From the NCBI GenBank assembly GCA_017522745.1, contig JAFWYI010000222.1, positions 1-13,462 on the forward strand: a stretch of 13,462 bases of DNA, in the 5' to 3' direction. A model generated the notes under the pieces. That model searched no databases and was not told the DNA's origin. It saw only the letters and a list, made by a program, of their open reading frames with translations. Both the position numbers and the translations under genes were made by a program. Every line of letters begins with the position of its first letter. Positions within the stretch are counted from its first letter, which is position 1. Shown one piece after another: positions 1-7,777 of the stretch. This stretch comes from Mailhella sp. GTDB taxonomy: Bacteria; Desulfobacterota; Desulfovibrionia; Desulfovibrionales; Desulfovibrionaceae.

Positions 1-404
1 GGTCGGCAGTACGTGAAGTGGAAGCGCTCATCACACTGGTCCCGCTGAGCGGAACACTGGAAGTGGAAGCCGAAGTCCGGGCAGAAGACATAGGACGCAT
101 CCGTGAAGGCAATACCGTACGAGTGAAAGTCACCGCCTACCCATTCCAGAAATATGGCACGCTCAACGGCGAAGTCCGCGTCATCTCTTCCGATGCCTTC
201 CAGCGTGAAGGCGATCGGGGCGGTACCTTCTACCGTGCCCGCATCGCTATCACCGGAGCCGAGGACAGAGCGCGGGCCTTCAAGGACAGGCTGGTCCCCG
301 GCATGGAAACGATCAGCGAGATCCATGTAGGAAAAAGACGTATCATCGAGTACCTCACACATCCCATCATCAAGTCGCTCGACGAGGCTATCCGGGAACC
401 GTGA
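1..404 (+). CDS. Type I secretion membrane-fusion (HlyD-family) protein, C-terminal part
   Basis: This is the last ~134 codons of a gene that begins before the window; the frame is open from base 3 and ends at a TGA at 402-404. The visible part reads as the C-terminal beta-barrel and membrane-proximal region of a type I secretion adaptor. It has a VPLSGTLEVEAEV strand, the GMETISEIHVGKRRIIEYL segment and a final HPIIKSLDEAIREP tail, which match the conserved end of HlyD/PrtE/LapC-type proteins. Such proteins sit in the inner membrane and bridge an ABC exporter to an outer-membrane TolC-like channel to secrete large unfolded proteins. An ATG is absent near the left edge; an internal GTG at 18 is not a plausible start because homology-like sequence continues upstream. 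The partner ABC transporter is expected to the left but cannot be seen. The downstream efflux operon at 1863 is a different system with its own adaptor. Confidence 0.85.
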   Translation, partial: SAVREVEALITLVPLSGTLEVEAEVRAEDIGRIREGNTVRVKVTAYPFQKYGTLNGEVRVISSDAFQREGDRGGTFYRARIAITGAEDRARAFKDRLVPGMETISEIHVGKRRIIEYLTHPIIKSLDEAIREP

Positions 405-434
405 TAAACCTTTGCCCTGGTGCCACCGCATCAT

Positions 435-477
435 AAAACAGGACCATCCGCATAACGAATGGTCCTGTTTTGTTTTT
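435..477. terminator. Intrinsic terminator, probably bidirectional, between the hlyD-like and lysR-like genes
   Basis: A perfect 13-bp inverted repeat (AAAACAGGACCAT at 435-447, ATGGTCCTGTTTT at 459-471) encloses an 11-base loop and is followed by GTTTTT on the plus strand. The A-run at the 5' foot gives a U-run in the opposite direction. It lies between convergent genes, 30 bases after the HlyD-like stop and about 110 bases past the LysR-like stop, so it can serve both. Confidence 0.88.
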
Positions 478-586
478 CCTGTTCAGCTGACAGGGAAGAA
501 GGCACTGGGGGAACGCAGTCCCGGCTTTGCCATCAGCGCCCCCCCCCAGACGGTCTCTGGCTGATGATGCCATAAGTGATGAAACG

Positions 587-1495
587 TTAAAAGAACGCGG
601 AACCGCCCTCCATCAATTTGCGATAGCGCTCCTTCAAATCCAGCCGGAACGCTTCCAGCACGTCATGCCGGGGGAAATTCATGTTCGACACCAGATAGAT
701 ATTGATGGCGGTGAAATCGAGCAGTTCCAAAGGAAGTATCGCAAGGTTCCTCATGGAACCATCGTTCGCTATGCGACGAGCCAGTCCCAGAGGTACAGCC
801 GTCCAGCCGATGCCCAGCGAGGCCCAGTACATGGCCATGAACACGTCGTTCACCTCCCAGCACTGTGACGATTGCCGCCTGCCGTCATCCAGAGAACGAT
901 TGAACACTATCTGCGGATACTGCGTAAGTTCCTGATGGCTCACCTGCTCCATACGGCCCAACGGTGAATCTTTCGCGGCTACCACACAGTATTGAAGCTG
1001 CCCCAGGCAAAGCACCTCGCAATTTGTGGAAAAGGTAGGCAGTTCGCCCATGACTATACCTATCTGCGAAACACCTTCCGCAACATGCCGCCATACGTCC
1101 TTCTGGGCTTCGATATGGACACTGCCGGACAAGAATGGGAAGCGCCGCGAAAGCTCCGCAATGCTCTCCGAAATGCTCTGGAACGAAACACTGTGCCCGA
1201 TGGAAATGTTCAGTTTGACGGCGTCACCTTTGAACTGAGCGATAGCACAAGAATCGAAACGGTGACTCTGCCGCAGTACGGCATTGGCTTCAGGCAGAAG
1301 ATCGCGCCCGGCTTCCGTGAGAACGGGAGAGCGGGAACTTCTATCGAAAAGCTCCACCCCAAGGGTATCTTCCAGCATAGCTATGTGGGTACTCACAACG
1401 GACTGAGCGCGCCCCAGGGCGCGACCTGCCGCCGAAAACGACCCTTTCTCAGCGGCCGTTACAAATGCTCGAAGCTGTTCTATGGTCCAGTTCAT
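587..1495 (-). CDS. LysR-type transcriptional regulator
   Basis: A 302-residue protein of the usual LysR length. Residues 1-60 form the winged helix-turn-helix: the start MNWTIEQLRAFVTAAEKGSF, then SAAGRALGRAQSVVSTHI as the recognition region and LEDTLGVELFDR as the wing. Residues from about 88 onward form the periplasmic-binding-protein-like effector domain. The family acts as a cytoplasmic tetramer that binds a small inducer and usually regulates a divergent neighbour and itself. Here it is divergent from the RND efflux operon starting at 1863, with 367 bases between, so it is a good candidate for that operon's regulator, in the manner of MexT and mexEF-oprN; this is inference from position. 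The inducer cannot be predicted. The start at 1495 has only a weak ribosome-binding sequence, but it aligns with the family's N-terminus. The gene ends TTT-TTC-TAA and then meets the shared terminator at 435-477. Confidence 0.93.
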   Translation of the reverse strand: MNWTIEQLRAFVTAAEKGSFSAAGRALGRAQSVVSTHIAMLEDTLGVELFDRSSRSPVLTEAGRDLLPEANAVLRQSHRFDSCAIAQFKGDAVKLNISIGHSVSFQSISESIAELSRRFPFLSGSVHIEAQKDVWRHVAEGVSQIGIVMGELPTFSTNCEVLCLGQLQYCVVAAKDSPLGRMEQVSHQELTQYPQIVFNRSLDDGRRQSSQCWEVNDVFMAMYWASLGIGWTAVPLGLARRIANDGSMRNLAILPLELLDFTAINIYLVSNMNFPRHDVLEAFRLDLKERYRKLMEGGSAFF

Positions 1496-1862
1496 ATGCA
1501 GGGCTCACGTAAAAACATATCTGTTTATTGATGGATAGATACTGTAATATACCAAGAATCATGCGAGATGTCCATCATCCTGTAGTCCTGTCTGGACGAG
1601 TAGACAAACTTCTGAAACCGTGCGGTATCCCCGGAGCGCGTGTTTTTTCTATAGCTCTTTCTATCATAATGTTGATACTTTCTGATTTTTTATAACAAAA
1701 AATATGCGGTATCACTTGCCGGAAATCATAATGAGGGACTATGCGCCGCTCGATGGAAACATCGGGCAAAAATACGCACAACACCCTGATATGATATGAT
1801 TTACAACTTTTTGCCTTGTTTCTTGCGCAGCGTACGAGCGTGAGGAATGCGGGAGCTTTCGC
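1496..1862. promoter_or_regulatory. Divergent control region between the LysR-type gene and the RND operon
   Basis: This 367-base stretch has no convincing long gene and is clearly richer in A+T than its flanks. It contains an A/T palindrome at 1685-1703 (ATTTTTT, 5-base spacer, AAAAAAT), and a TTGATA at 1672-1677 that lacks a correctly spaced -10. A hairpin at 1748-1767 has an 8-bp stem (one G.U pair) closed by a GAAA tetraloop. An overlapping 17-codon open frame lies at 1741-1794, and two tandem TATGAT hexamers at 1787-1800. LysR-type operators (T-N11-A dyads) are expected here, but the motif is too loose for a site to be assigned by eye. Confidence 0.6.
1787..1800 (+). promoter_or_regulatory. 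Candidate extended -10 element(s) for the RND operon
   Basis: The sequence TGATATGATATGAT contains two overlapping extended -10 elements, TGa-TATGAT at 1787-1795 and again at 1792-1800. Neither has a good -35 box at 16-18 bases, as often happens with extended -10 or activator-dependent promoters. Transcription would start near 1802-1807, giving a leader of about 55-60 bases before the ATG at 1863. If the real start lies further upstream, the hairpin at 1748-1767 would be inside the mRNA leader. Confidence 0.35.
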
Positions 1863-3263
1863 ATGATAAAAAAACTGTCCCTTCTGGCCCCGGTGTTCGC
1901 CCTCTTCCTCACCGGCTGCAGCCTTGCACCTGACTACCAGCGTCCTGAGATGGATATCCCCCAGACGTGGGAGGCTTCCCAGTCTCAAGCACTCCAGAAC
2001 AAATGGTGGGTACGCTTCAACGATCCCACGCTGAACGCACTGGTGGATGAGGCCCTTGCCAACAACAGAAACATCGCTCAGGCCATGGCCCGTGTGGAAC
2101 AGGCTCAGGCCAGCCTTGGCGTTGCTCGCGATGCCCTGCTTCCCACCGCCGCCGCCTCTGCCGACGGCAAGCGTACTGCCTACCGCAACGAGGCCAGCAC
2201 AAAGGTGAACAACGGCCATATCGGCAACAACTTCTCCGGCTCTCTGGCCGCAAGCTGGACGCTCGATTTCTGGGGCCGTTACTGGAACGCTGCCGAAGCC
2301 GCCCGCATGTCTCTCGTGGCTAGCGAAGCCGCCCGCGACAACGTCATCCTCACGGTTGCCGCCGGCACTGTGGAATCCTACTTCTGGCTCTCCGCTTACA
2401 CCTGGCAGGAAGAACTTGCCCAGTCCGTGCTGAAGAACCGTGAAGAATCCCTGCGCGTGTACCAGAACCGCTTCGATAACGGTCAGATCAGCGACCTCGA
2501 CATCCTGAGCATCAAGGCTAACGTGGAAACGGCCCGCAACGCCCTCGCTTCGGCCCGCATCGCTAAGAACGCCGCCGAAACCTCTCTCGCCGTTCTCCTC
2601 GGCCGCTCTCCCGCCGAACTGCTTGCCGGCTCCAAGATCAAGGCTCCCGGCTCCCTCATGGTTTCTCTGGCCAGCACGCCTGCCCTGCCCTCCGGCATCC
2701 CCTCCGACATTCTGGAAATGCGCCCGGATATCCGTCAGGCCGAAGCCAACCTCATGGCCGCCAACTACAATATCGGCGTTGCCCGTGCGGCCTTCCTGCC
2801 TTCGTTCTCGCTGACCGGTCTGCTGGGCTCTGCCAGCATCGAACTGAACGAACTCCTCCGCAGCACCAATCATTATGCCGCACTCTCCGGTGGCGTGAGC
2901 CTGCCGCTGAACTTCTGGACCATCAAGCGCGGTGTCACCATGATAGAAGCGGAAAAAGAGGCCGCCATCGCCACGTATGAACTCGCCGTACTCGGTGCAT
3001 TCAAGGATGTTCGCGACTCCCTCGTCGCCCAGACGGAATATGCTAATTCCGTCAAGGCTCTCACTCGTCAGGTGGAATACCTCAACGCAGCTCTCGGCCA
3101 CGCCCGCACTCGCTACGATAACGGCTTCGCCTCCTATCTGGAACTGCTGACCACGGAAAGCAATCTGTTCAGCGCCCAGCAGGCCCTCGCCGCCGCTCAT
3201 GCCAATCATCTTGTCAGCATTGCCGAAGTGTGCCTTGCCCTCGGCGGCGGCTGGCAGAACTGA
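1863..3263 (+). CDS. RND efflux system outer-membrane channel lipoprotein (NodT/OprM family)
   Basis: A 466-residue TolC-like outer-membrane factor. It starts with a lipoprotein signal (MIKKLSLLAPVFALFLTGC); the lipobox LTGC places the lipidated cysteine at residue 19. Ser follows at +2, consistent with Lol transport to the outer membrane. The mature N-terminus SLAPDYQRPEMDIPQTW is typical of the NodT group. Two homologous outer-membrane-efflux repeats cover roughly residues 60-250 and 275-460; the MRPDIRQAEANLMAANYNIG segment and the RYDNGFASYLELLTTESNLF segment are family hallmarks. It forms a trimeric channel that docks on the adaptor and pump encoded next. The ATG at 1863 is preceded by GGGAG at 1851-1855. 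It is the first gene of the operon, whereas in most RND operons (acrAB, mexAB-oprM) the channel is last or encoded elsewhere. The next gene starts 38 bases downstream with its own ribosome-binding site. Confidence 0.95.
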   Translation: MIKKLSLLAPVFALFLTGCSLAPDYQRPEMDIPQTWEASQSQALQNKWWVRFNDPTLNALVDEALANNRNIAQAMARVEQAQASLGVARDALLPTAAASADGKRTAYRNEASTKVNNGHIGNNFSGSLAASWTLDFWGRYWNAAEAARMSLVASEAARDNVILTVAAGTVESYFWLSAYTWQEELAQSVLKNREESLRVYQNRFDNGQISDLDILSIKANVETARNALASARIAKNAAETSLAVLLGRSPAELLAGSKIKAPGSLMVSLASTPALPSGIPSDILEMRPDIRQAEANLMAANYNIGVARAAFLPSFSLTGLLGSASIELNELLRSTNHYAALSGGVSLPLNFWTIKRGVTMIEAEKEAAIATYELAVLGAFKDVRDSLVAQTEYANSVKALTRQVEYLNAALGHARTRYDNGFASYLELLTTESNLFSAQQALAAAHANHLVSIAEVCLALGGGWQN

Positions 3264-3301
3264 TATATTTCTCTGTTTCTGGTTTCCAAGGAGTTATGAT
3301 A

Positions 3302-4495
3302 ATGGCCAGACTTTCTATGCTTGCGCCCGCTCTTCTGGCGCTTCCCCTCATGCTCACCGGCTGTGACGCCCTCGACGGTATCCTCAAAAAGAAGGAAGCC
3401 AATCCTGCCGCCGCCATGATGAACCGCGTCATCCGCGTGACCACCGTCGAAATGAAGCCCCATCGTGTGAACATCGAACGCGAACTCACCGGCCGTACCG
3501 TTTCGTACCGCTGGGCCGAAGTGCGCCCCGAAGTCAACGGCATCCTGCGTGAACGCTGCTTCACCGAAGGTTCCTTCGTGAAGAAAGGTACTGTTCTTTA
3601 CCGCATAGAACCCGATATCTACCGCGCCGCTCTCGACAACGCACGTGCCCAACTCGCCAGCGCTGAAGCCAATCTCACTGTGAGCAAACTTCGCGAAAAG
3701 CGCATCGCCGGCATGCTCAAGACCAAGTCCGTGAGCCAGCAGGATTACGATGACGCCAAAGCCGCGCTCCAGCAGGCCCACGCCGCCGTGAAGGCCGCCA
3801 AGGCCGCCGTCCGCACCGCGGAGATCAATCTTGAACGCACCGAAGTCAAGGCTCCTATCGATGGTGTCATCACCAAGAGCAACTTCACTGTGGGCAATCT
3901 GCTCTCCGTGAGCCAGATGCAGGCTCTGGCTACCATCCATCAGACCGACCCCATCTACGTTGAACTCTCTCAGTCTTCTGACGACCTGTATTCTCTCCAG
4001 AAGCAGCTCGGCAAACTCGGCAACATGAAGGACCCCAATCCGTCCAACATCAAAGCCACGCTCACCATGCACGACGGCTCCTACTACCCCTCCGCCGGCC
4101 ATCTGAACTTCACCGGTGTGGACGTGGACCAGAGCACCAACACCATCCTGCTCCGCGCCGAATTCCCGAATCCTGACCGTCAGCTCCTGCCCGGCCTCTT
4201 CGTCCGTACCACTGTCGTTCTCGGCGAAGACCCCGAAGGCATCCTTGCCCCGCAGAAGGCTGTGCTGCGTGACGCTAAGGGTTCTACCTATGTCTATCTT
4301 ATCGACAAGGACGGTAAGGCCGAACGCCGTTTCATCAAGGTGAGCCATGCCATCGGCAACGACTGGTATGTGACCGACGGTCTCAAACTCGGTGAAAAGA
4401 TCATCCTCAACGGTGTGAACAATGTGCGTGCCGGGGCTCCCGTTCAGGAAGTCTCCATGGAAGAAGCGCAGAAGGCTTTCGAAGGTAAGAAGTAA
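3302..4495 (+). CDS. RND efflux periplasmic adaptor lipoprotein (AcrA/MexA family)
   Basis: A 397-residue membrane-fusion protein. The start is taken at 3302 because AAGGAG at 3288-3293 lies 8 bases upstream; an in-frame ATG at 3296 is only 2 bases from it, and longer upstream starts would lie inside the previous gene. The signal peptide ends in lipobox LTGC (Cys21) followed by Asp22, the +2 Asp that keeps lipoproteins in the inner membrane. Domain order is lipoyl half 1 (about 70-105), a long alpha-hairpin (about 108-178, rich in Ala, Gln and Lys) and lipoyl half 2 (about 180-215, with TEVKAPIDGVI). A beta-barrel and membrane-proximal domain follow, to about 375. It couples the pump to the channel. 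Its stop TAA shares its last A with the start of the pump gene (TAATG), so the two are translationally coupled. Confidence 0.95.
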   Translation: MARLSMLAPALLALPLMLTGCDALDGILKKKEANPAAAMMNRVIRVTTVEMKPHRVNIERELTGRTVSYRWAEVRPEVNGILRERCFTEGSFVKKGTVLYRIEPDIYRAALDNARAQLASAEANLTVSKLREKRIAGMLKTKSVSQQDYDDAKAALQQAHAAVKAAKAAVRTAEINLERTEVKAPIDGVITKSNFTVGNLLSVSQMQALATIHQTDPIYVELSQSSDDLYSLQKQLGKLGNMKDPNPSNIKATLTMHDGSYYPSAGHLNFTGVDVDQSTNTILLRAEFPNPDRQLLPGLFVRTTVVLGEDPEGILAPQKAVLRDAKGSTYVYLIDKDGKAERRFIKVSHAIGNDWYVTDGLKLGEKIILNGVNNVRAGAPVQEVSMEEAQKAFEGKK

Positions 4496-7400
4496 TGGCT
4501 CGTTTCTTTATCCATCATCCCATCTTCGCATGGGTGCTTGCCATCGTCACCATGCTGTTCGGTGTGCTGGCCATCTTCACGCTGCCCATCTCGCAGTACC
4601 CCGAAGTGGCCTCGCCCTCCATCCGCATCAATACGCGTTATGCCGGTGCCTCCCCCACCACCGTGGACCAGACTGTCACGCAGGTCATCGAACAGAACAT
4701 GACCGGCATCGACAACATGGTCTACATGCGCTCCAAGTCCGACTCCTCGGGTATGTCCACCATCACTCTCACTTTTGAGGTGGGTACCGACCCCGACGTG
4801 GCGCACATGCAGGTGCAGAACAAGGTTCAGCAGGTACAGTCCCAGCTTCCCGCCGCCGTTCAGGCTCAGGGCGTGGAAGTGGCCAAGGGTAACGACAACA
4901 TGTTCATGGTCGTGGCGCTCTACTCGCCCGACGATTCCATGTACGGCATCGACCTTGCCGACTACATTTCCACCAACATCAAGGACGAGATCAGCCGTAC
5001 CCCCGGCGTAGGTACAGTCATGGTCTTCGGCGGCAAATACGTCATGCGTATCTGGATGGATGCTGACAAACTCGCCAAGTACCACCTGACCCCCTCCGAC
5101 GTTCGCGCTGCCATCGTCACGCAGAACGCCGAAGTCACTGCCGGCCAGATGGGTGCCAACATGATCGGTGGCACCAATGAGCAGGCACTCAACGTCATCA
5201 TCAAGGCCCAGAGTCTGCTGACTTCCGTGGAAGACTTTGAAAATGTGCTCCTCAAAGTTTCCGAAAATGGTGAACGCGTCCATATCCGCGACGTGGCCCG
5301 TGTGGCCGTGGGTACGGAAATGGAAGGTATCGAATCCCGTTTCAACGGCCACCCGGCTTCCGGTATCGGTATCACGCTTGCTCCTGGCGCCAACGGTCTT
5401 GCCACCGCTGAACGCGTGGTGAGCAAGATGGACGAACTGGCTCAGTACTTCCCCGACGGCATGGCCTACGAACTGGCCTTCGATACCACGCCCCCTGTCA
5501 TCGCCTCCATCAAATCCGTGGTGAAGACTCTGGTGGAAGCCATCGTGCTGGTGTTCCTCGTCATGCTGCTCTTCCTGCAGAGCTTCCGTGCCACCATCAT
5601 CCCCACCATCGCCGTTCCCGTCGTACTTCTGGGCACTATGGGCGTTCTGCTCACCTTCGGCTACAGCATCAATACGCTGACGCTGTTCGCCATGGTGCTA
5701 GCCATCGGCCTTCTGGTGGACGACGCTATCGTCGTGGTCGAAAACGTAGAACGTCTCATCCAGGAAGAACATCTCGAACCTGTGATCGCTACGGAAAAAT
5801 CCATGGACCAGATCAGCTCCTCCCTGATCGGTATCGGCGTGGTGCTTTCCGCCGTGTTCCTTCCCATGGCCTTCATGTCCGGTTCTACCGGCGTTATCTA
5901 CCGCCAGTTCTCCGTGACCATCGTTTCCGCCATGACGCTTTCTGTGCTGGTGGCCCTCATCCTTACTCCGTCGCTCTGTGCCAGCATGCTCAAAGCCCAT
6001 TCTCAGGGCGCTCAGCACGGTTTCTTCGGCTGGTTCAACCGCATCTTCAACAAAAATCAGGTCCGTTATGCCAGTGGCGTGCATAAGTTCGCCCTGCGCG
6101 GCGGCCGCCTGATGCTCATCTATCTGCTGCTTCTCGGCGCTCTCGGCTTCGTGTACAAGCAGCTTCCCTCCTCCTTCCTGCCTACGGAAGACCAGGGAGC
6201 TATCATCACCATGGTGAACATGCCCCCGAACTCCACCGTTAAGCAGACTGATGCCCAGTTCAGCCAGATCGCCAACTACGTCCTCAACGACGAGAAAGAC
6301 GTGGTGGAATCCTACCTCTACGTGGCCGGTTACAGTATGGCCGGTGTTTCGGAAAGTGCCGGTATGGGCTTCATCAAGCTCAAGGACTACAAGTTCCGTA
6401 CTCAGCCCGGTCAGGATGCCGCTTCTGTGGCAGCCCGTGTACGCCAGCGCTTCGGCGGTGTGCTCGACGGTATGGTCATCGGCGCCATCCCGCCCGCCAT
6501 CATCTCGCTGGGTATGACTAACGGCTTCACCCTCGAACTTCAGGACCGTGGTGCCCTTGGCCACGATAAACTCGTTGAAGCGGGTCGCCGCCTCATGGGT
6601 GCGGCCTTTGCCAACCCGAACATCGCCTACATCCGCCCCACCGGCATGGATGACATCACGCAGTTCAACATCCATCTGGACAATGCCAAGGCCACGTCCA
6701 TGGGACTGCCTCTTGCCTCTGTGAACGCCGACGCCTCGGCTATGCTTGGCGGTGCCTACGTGAACGACTTCGTGCATCACGAACGTGTGAAGAAGGTGTT
6801 CATCCAGGGCGATGCCGATGTTCGCCGCAACCCCGAAAGCCTGAACCGTATCCAGTTCCGCAACGCTCAGGGCGAAATGGTGCCCTTCAACGCCGTGTTC
6901 TCCACGGACTGGTCCTTCGGTCCCGCTCTGCTGGAACGCTATAACGCCATGCCCGCCCTCGAGTATCAGGGTGAACCCGTACCCGGCATCGCTTCCGGCG
7001 TGGCCATGAGCATCATGGAAGAAGAAGTGAAGAAGCTGGGCGATGGCTTCGGCATGGAATGGACCGGTCTCTCCTTCCAGGAAAAATTGGCCGGCGACCA
7101 GACCACTGCACTGTATGCTCTGTCCGTACTCGTGGTGTTCCTGTCCCTCGCCGCCCTGTACGAAAGCTGGTCCATCCCCTTCGCCGTTCTGCTGGTCATC
7201 CCGCTGGGCGTGCTGGGTGCCGTACTCGGCACATGGGGCAGAAGCCTCACCAACGACGTCTACTTCCAGGTGGGTATCCTCGCCGTCATGGGTCTGTCGT
7301 GTAAGAACGCCATCCTCATCGTGGAATTCGCCAGAACCCTGCGCGAAGAAGGCCGCACCCTCGTTCAGGCCACGGTGGAAGCCTGCCGCATCCGTCTGCG

Positions 7401-7623
7401 CCCCATCCTCATGACCTCGCTGGCCTTCGGTCTCGGCGTGCTTCCCATGCTCAAGGCTACCGGCGCAGGTGCCGCATCTCAGCAGGCTGTGGGTACCGCC
7501 GTTTTCTGGGGCACCGTCTGCTCCACGGTCCTCGGCATCTTCTTCATCCCTGTGTTCTTCGTGGTAGTCTGCGCCCTCTCTGACTGGATGGGCAGCAAAC
7601 TCAAGAGAAAACCTAAGTATTGA
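4495..7623 (+). CDS. RND multidrug efflux pump, inner-membrane transporter (AcrB/MexB, HAE-1 family)
   Basis: A 1042-residue proton-driven drug exporter of normal HAE-1 length (AcrB has 1049). The N-terminus MARFFIHHPIFAWVLAIVTM is the first membrane helix. The second large group of helices begins near residue 340. Proton-relay residues are present: Asp409-Asp410 in GLLVDDAIVVVENVER and Lys937 in GLSCKNAILIVEFA, matching AcrB D407, D408 and K940. The porter region is AcrB-like, with VMVFGGKYVMRIWM around Phe178 and the VNDFVHHERVKKVFIQGDA stretch. Compared with AcrB as I recall it, the deep-pocket phenylalanines are only partly kept: Phe178 and Phe626 remain. The positions matching F136, F610, F615 and F617 are Met136, Leu608, Tyr613 and Met615, so substrate range may differ. 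The start overlaps the adaptor's stop codon (TAATG). Together with the two preceding genes it makes a complete tripartite pump, probably regulated by the divergent LysR-type protein. Confidence 0.96.
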   Translation: MARFFIHHPIFAWVLAIVTMLFGVLAIFTLPISQYPEVASPSIRINTRYAGASPTTVDQTVTQVIEQNMTGIDNMVYMRSKSDSSGMSTITLTFEVGTDPDVAHMQVQNKVQQVQSQLPAAVQAQGVEVAKGNDNMFMVVALYSPDDSMYGIDLADYISTNIKDEISRTPGVGTVMVFGGKYVMRIWMDADKLAKYHLTPSDVRAAIVTQNAEVTAGQMGANMIGGTNEQALNVIIKAQSLLTSVEDFENVLLKVSENGERVHIRDVARVAVGTEMEGIESRFNGHPASGIGITLAPGANGLATAERVVSKMDELAQYFPDGMAYELAFDTTPPVIASIKSVVKTLVEAIVLVFLVMLLFLQSFRATIIPTIAVPVVLLGTMGVLLTFGYSINTLTLFAMVLAIGLLVDDAIVVVENVERLIQEEHLEPVIATEKSMDQISSSLIGIGVVLSAVFLPMAFMSGSTGVIYRQFSVTIVSAMTLSVLVALILTPSLCASMLKAHSQGAQHGFFGWFNRIFNKNQVRYASGVHKFALRGGRLMLIYLLLLGALGFVYKQLPSSFLPTEDQGAIITMVNMPPNSTVKQTDAQFSQIANYVLNDEKDVVESYLYVAGYSMAGVSESAGMGFIKLKDYKFRTQPGQDAASVAARVRQRFGGVLDGMVIGAIPPAIISLGMTNGFTLELQDRGALGHDKLVEAGRRLMGAAFANPNIAYIRPTGMDDITQFNIHLDNAKATSMGLPLASVNADASAMLGGAYVNDFVHHERVKKVFIQGDADVRRNPESLNRIQFRNAQGEMVPFNAVFSTDWSFGPALLERYNAMPALEYQGEPVPGIASGVAMSIMEEEVKKLGDGFGMEWTGLSFQEKLAGDQTTALYALSVLVVFLSLAALYESWSIPFAVLLVIPLGVLGAVLGTWGRSLTNDVYFQVGILAVMGLSCKNAILIVEFARTLREEGRTLVQATVEACRIRLRPILMTSLAFGLGVLPMLKATGAGAASQQAVGTAVFWGTVCSTVLGIFFIPVFFVVVCALSDWMGSKLKRKPKY

Positions 7624-7681
7624 TGCCTTACGGGAACGAAGGTGCGACTTCTCTGAAGTCCCTCCCTTCTCCCGAGGTAAA

Positions 7682-7729
7682 AGAAACAGCAATGGCCCGA
7701 AGCTCAAACCTCGGGCCATTGCTGTTTCT
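7682..7729. terminator. Long inverted-repeat terminator between the RND operon and the convergent minus-strand pair
   Basis: A perfect 19-bp inverted repeat (7682-7700 and 7711-7729) surrounds a 10-base loop. On the minus strand the stem runs straight into TTTTACC, giving a TTTCTTTT tail and a good intrinsic terminator for the unknown gene ending at 7778. On the plus strand the U-rich part is the stem foot itself (TGTTTCT), followed by GCGC, so termination of the RND transcript is plausible but weaker. A smaller perfect hairpin, GACTTC-tct-GAAGTC, lies upstream at 7646-7660. Confidence 0.8.
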
Positions 7730-7777
7730 GCGCTTGCAACGCACCAAATAAGATCCTTTTCTCTTCAGAAAACTCCG

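Noticed and set aside
478..494. Imperfect palindrome CCTGTtCAGCTGaCAGG just after the first terminator
   Set aside because: Short and imperfect, with no T-run or known operator match; probably incidental.
1575..3209. Long minus-strand open frame (544 codons) opposite the outer-membrane channel gene
   Set aside because: It is the antisense of a clear efflux gene with matching family motifs; its Gly/His/Val-rich translation has no recognisable domains and arises from GC-rich codon bias.
5698..7719. Long minus-strand open frame (673 codons) opposite the RND pump gene
   Set aside because: It is a shadow of the pump gene in a GC-rich sequence; the His/Gly/Glu-rich translation resembles no protein family.
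7623..7751. 42-codon frame beginning in a TGATG overlap with the RND pump stop
   Set aside because: It runs through both arms of the 19-bp terminator hairpin and has no ribosome-binding site; its length is expected by chance.
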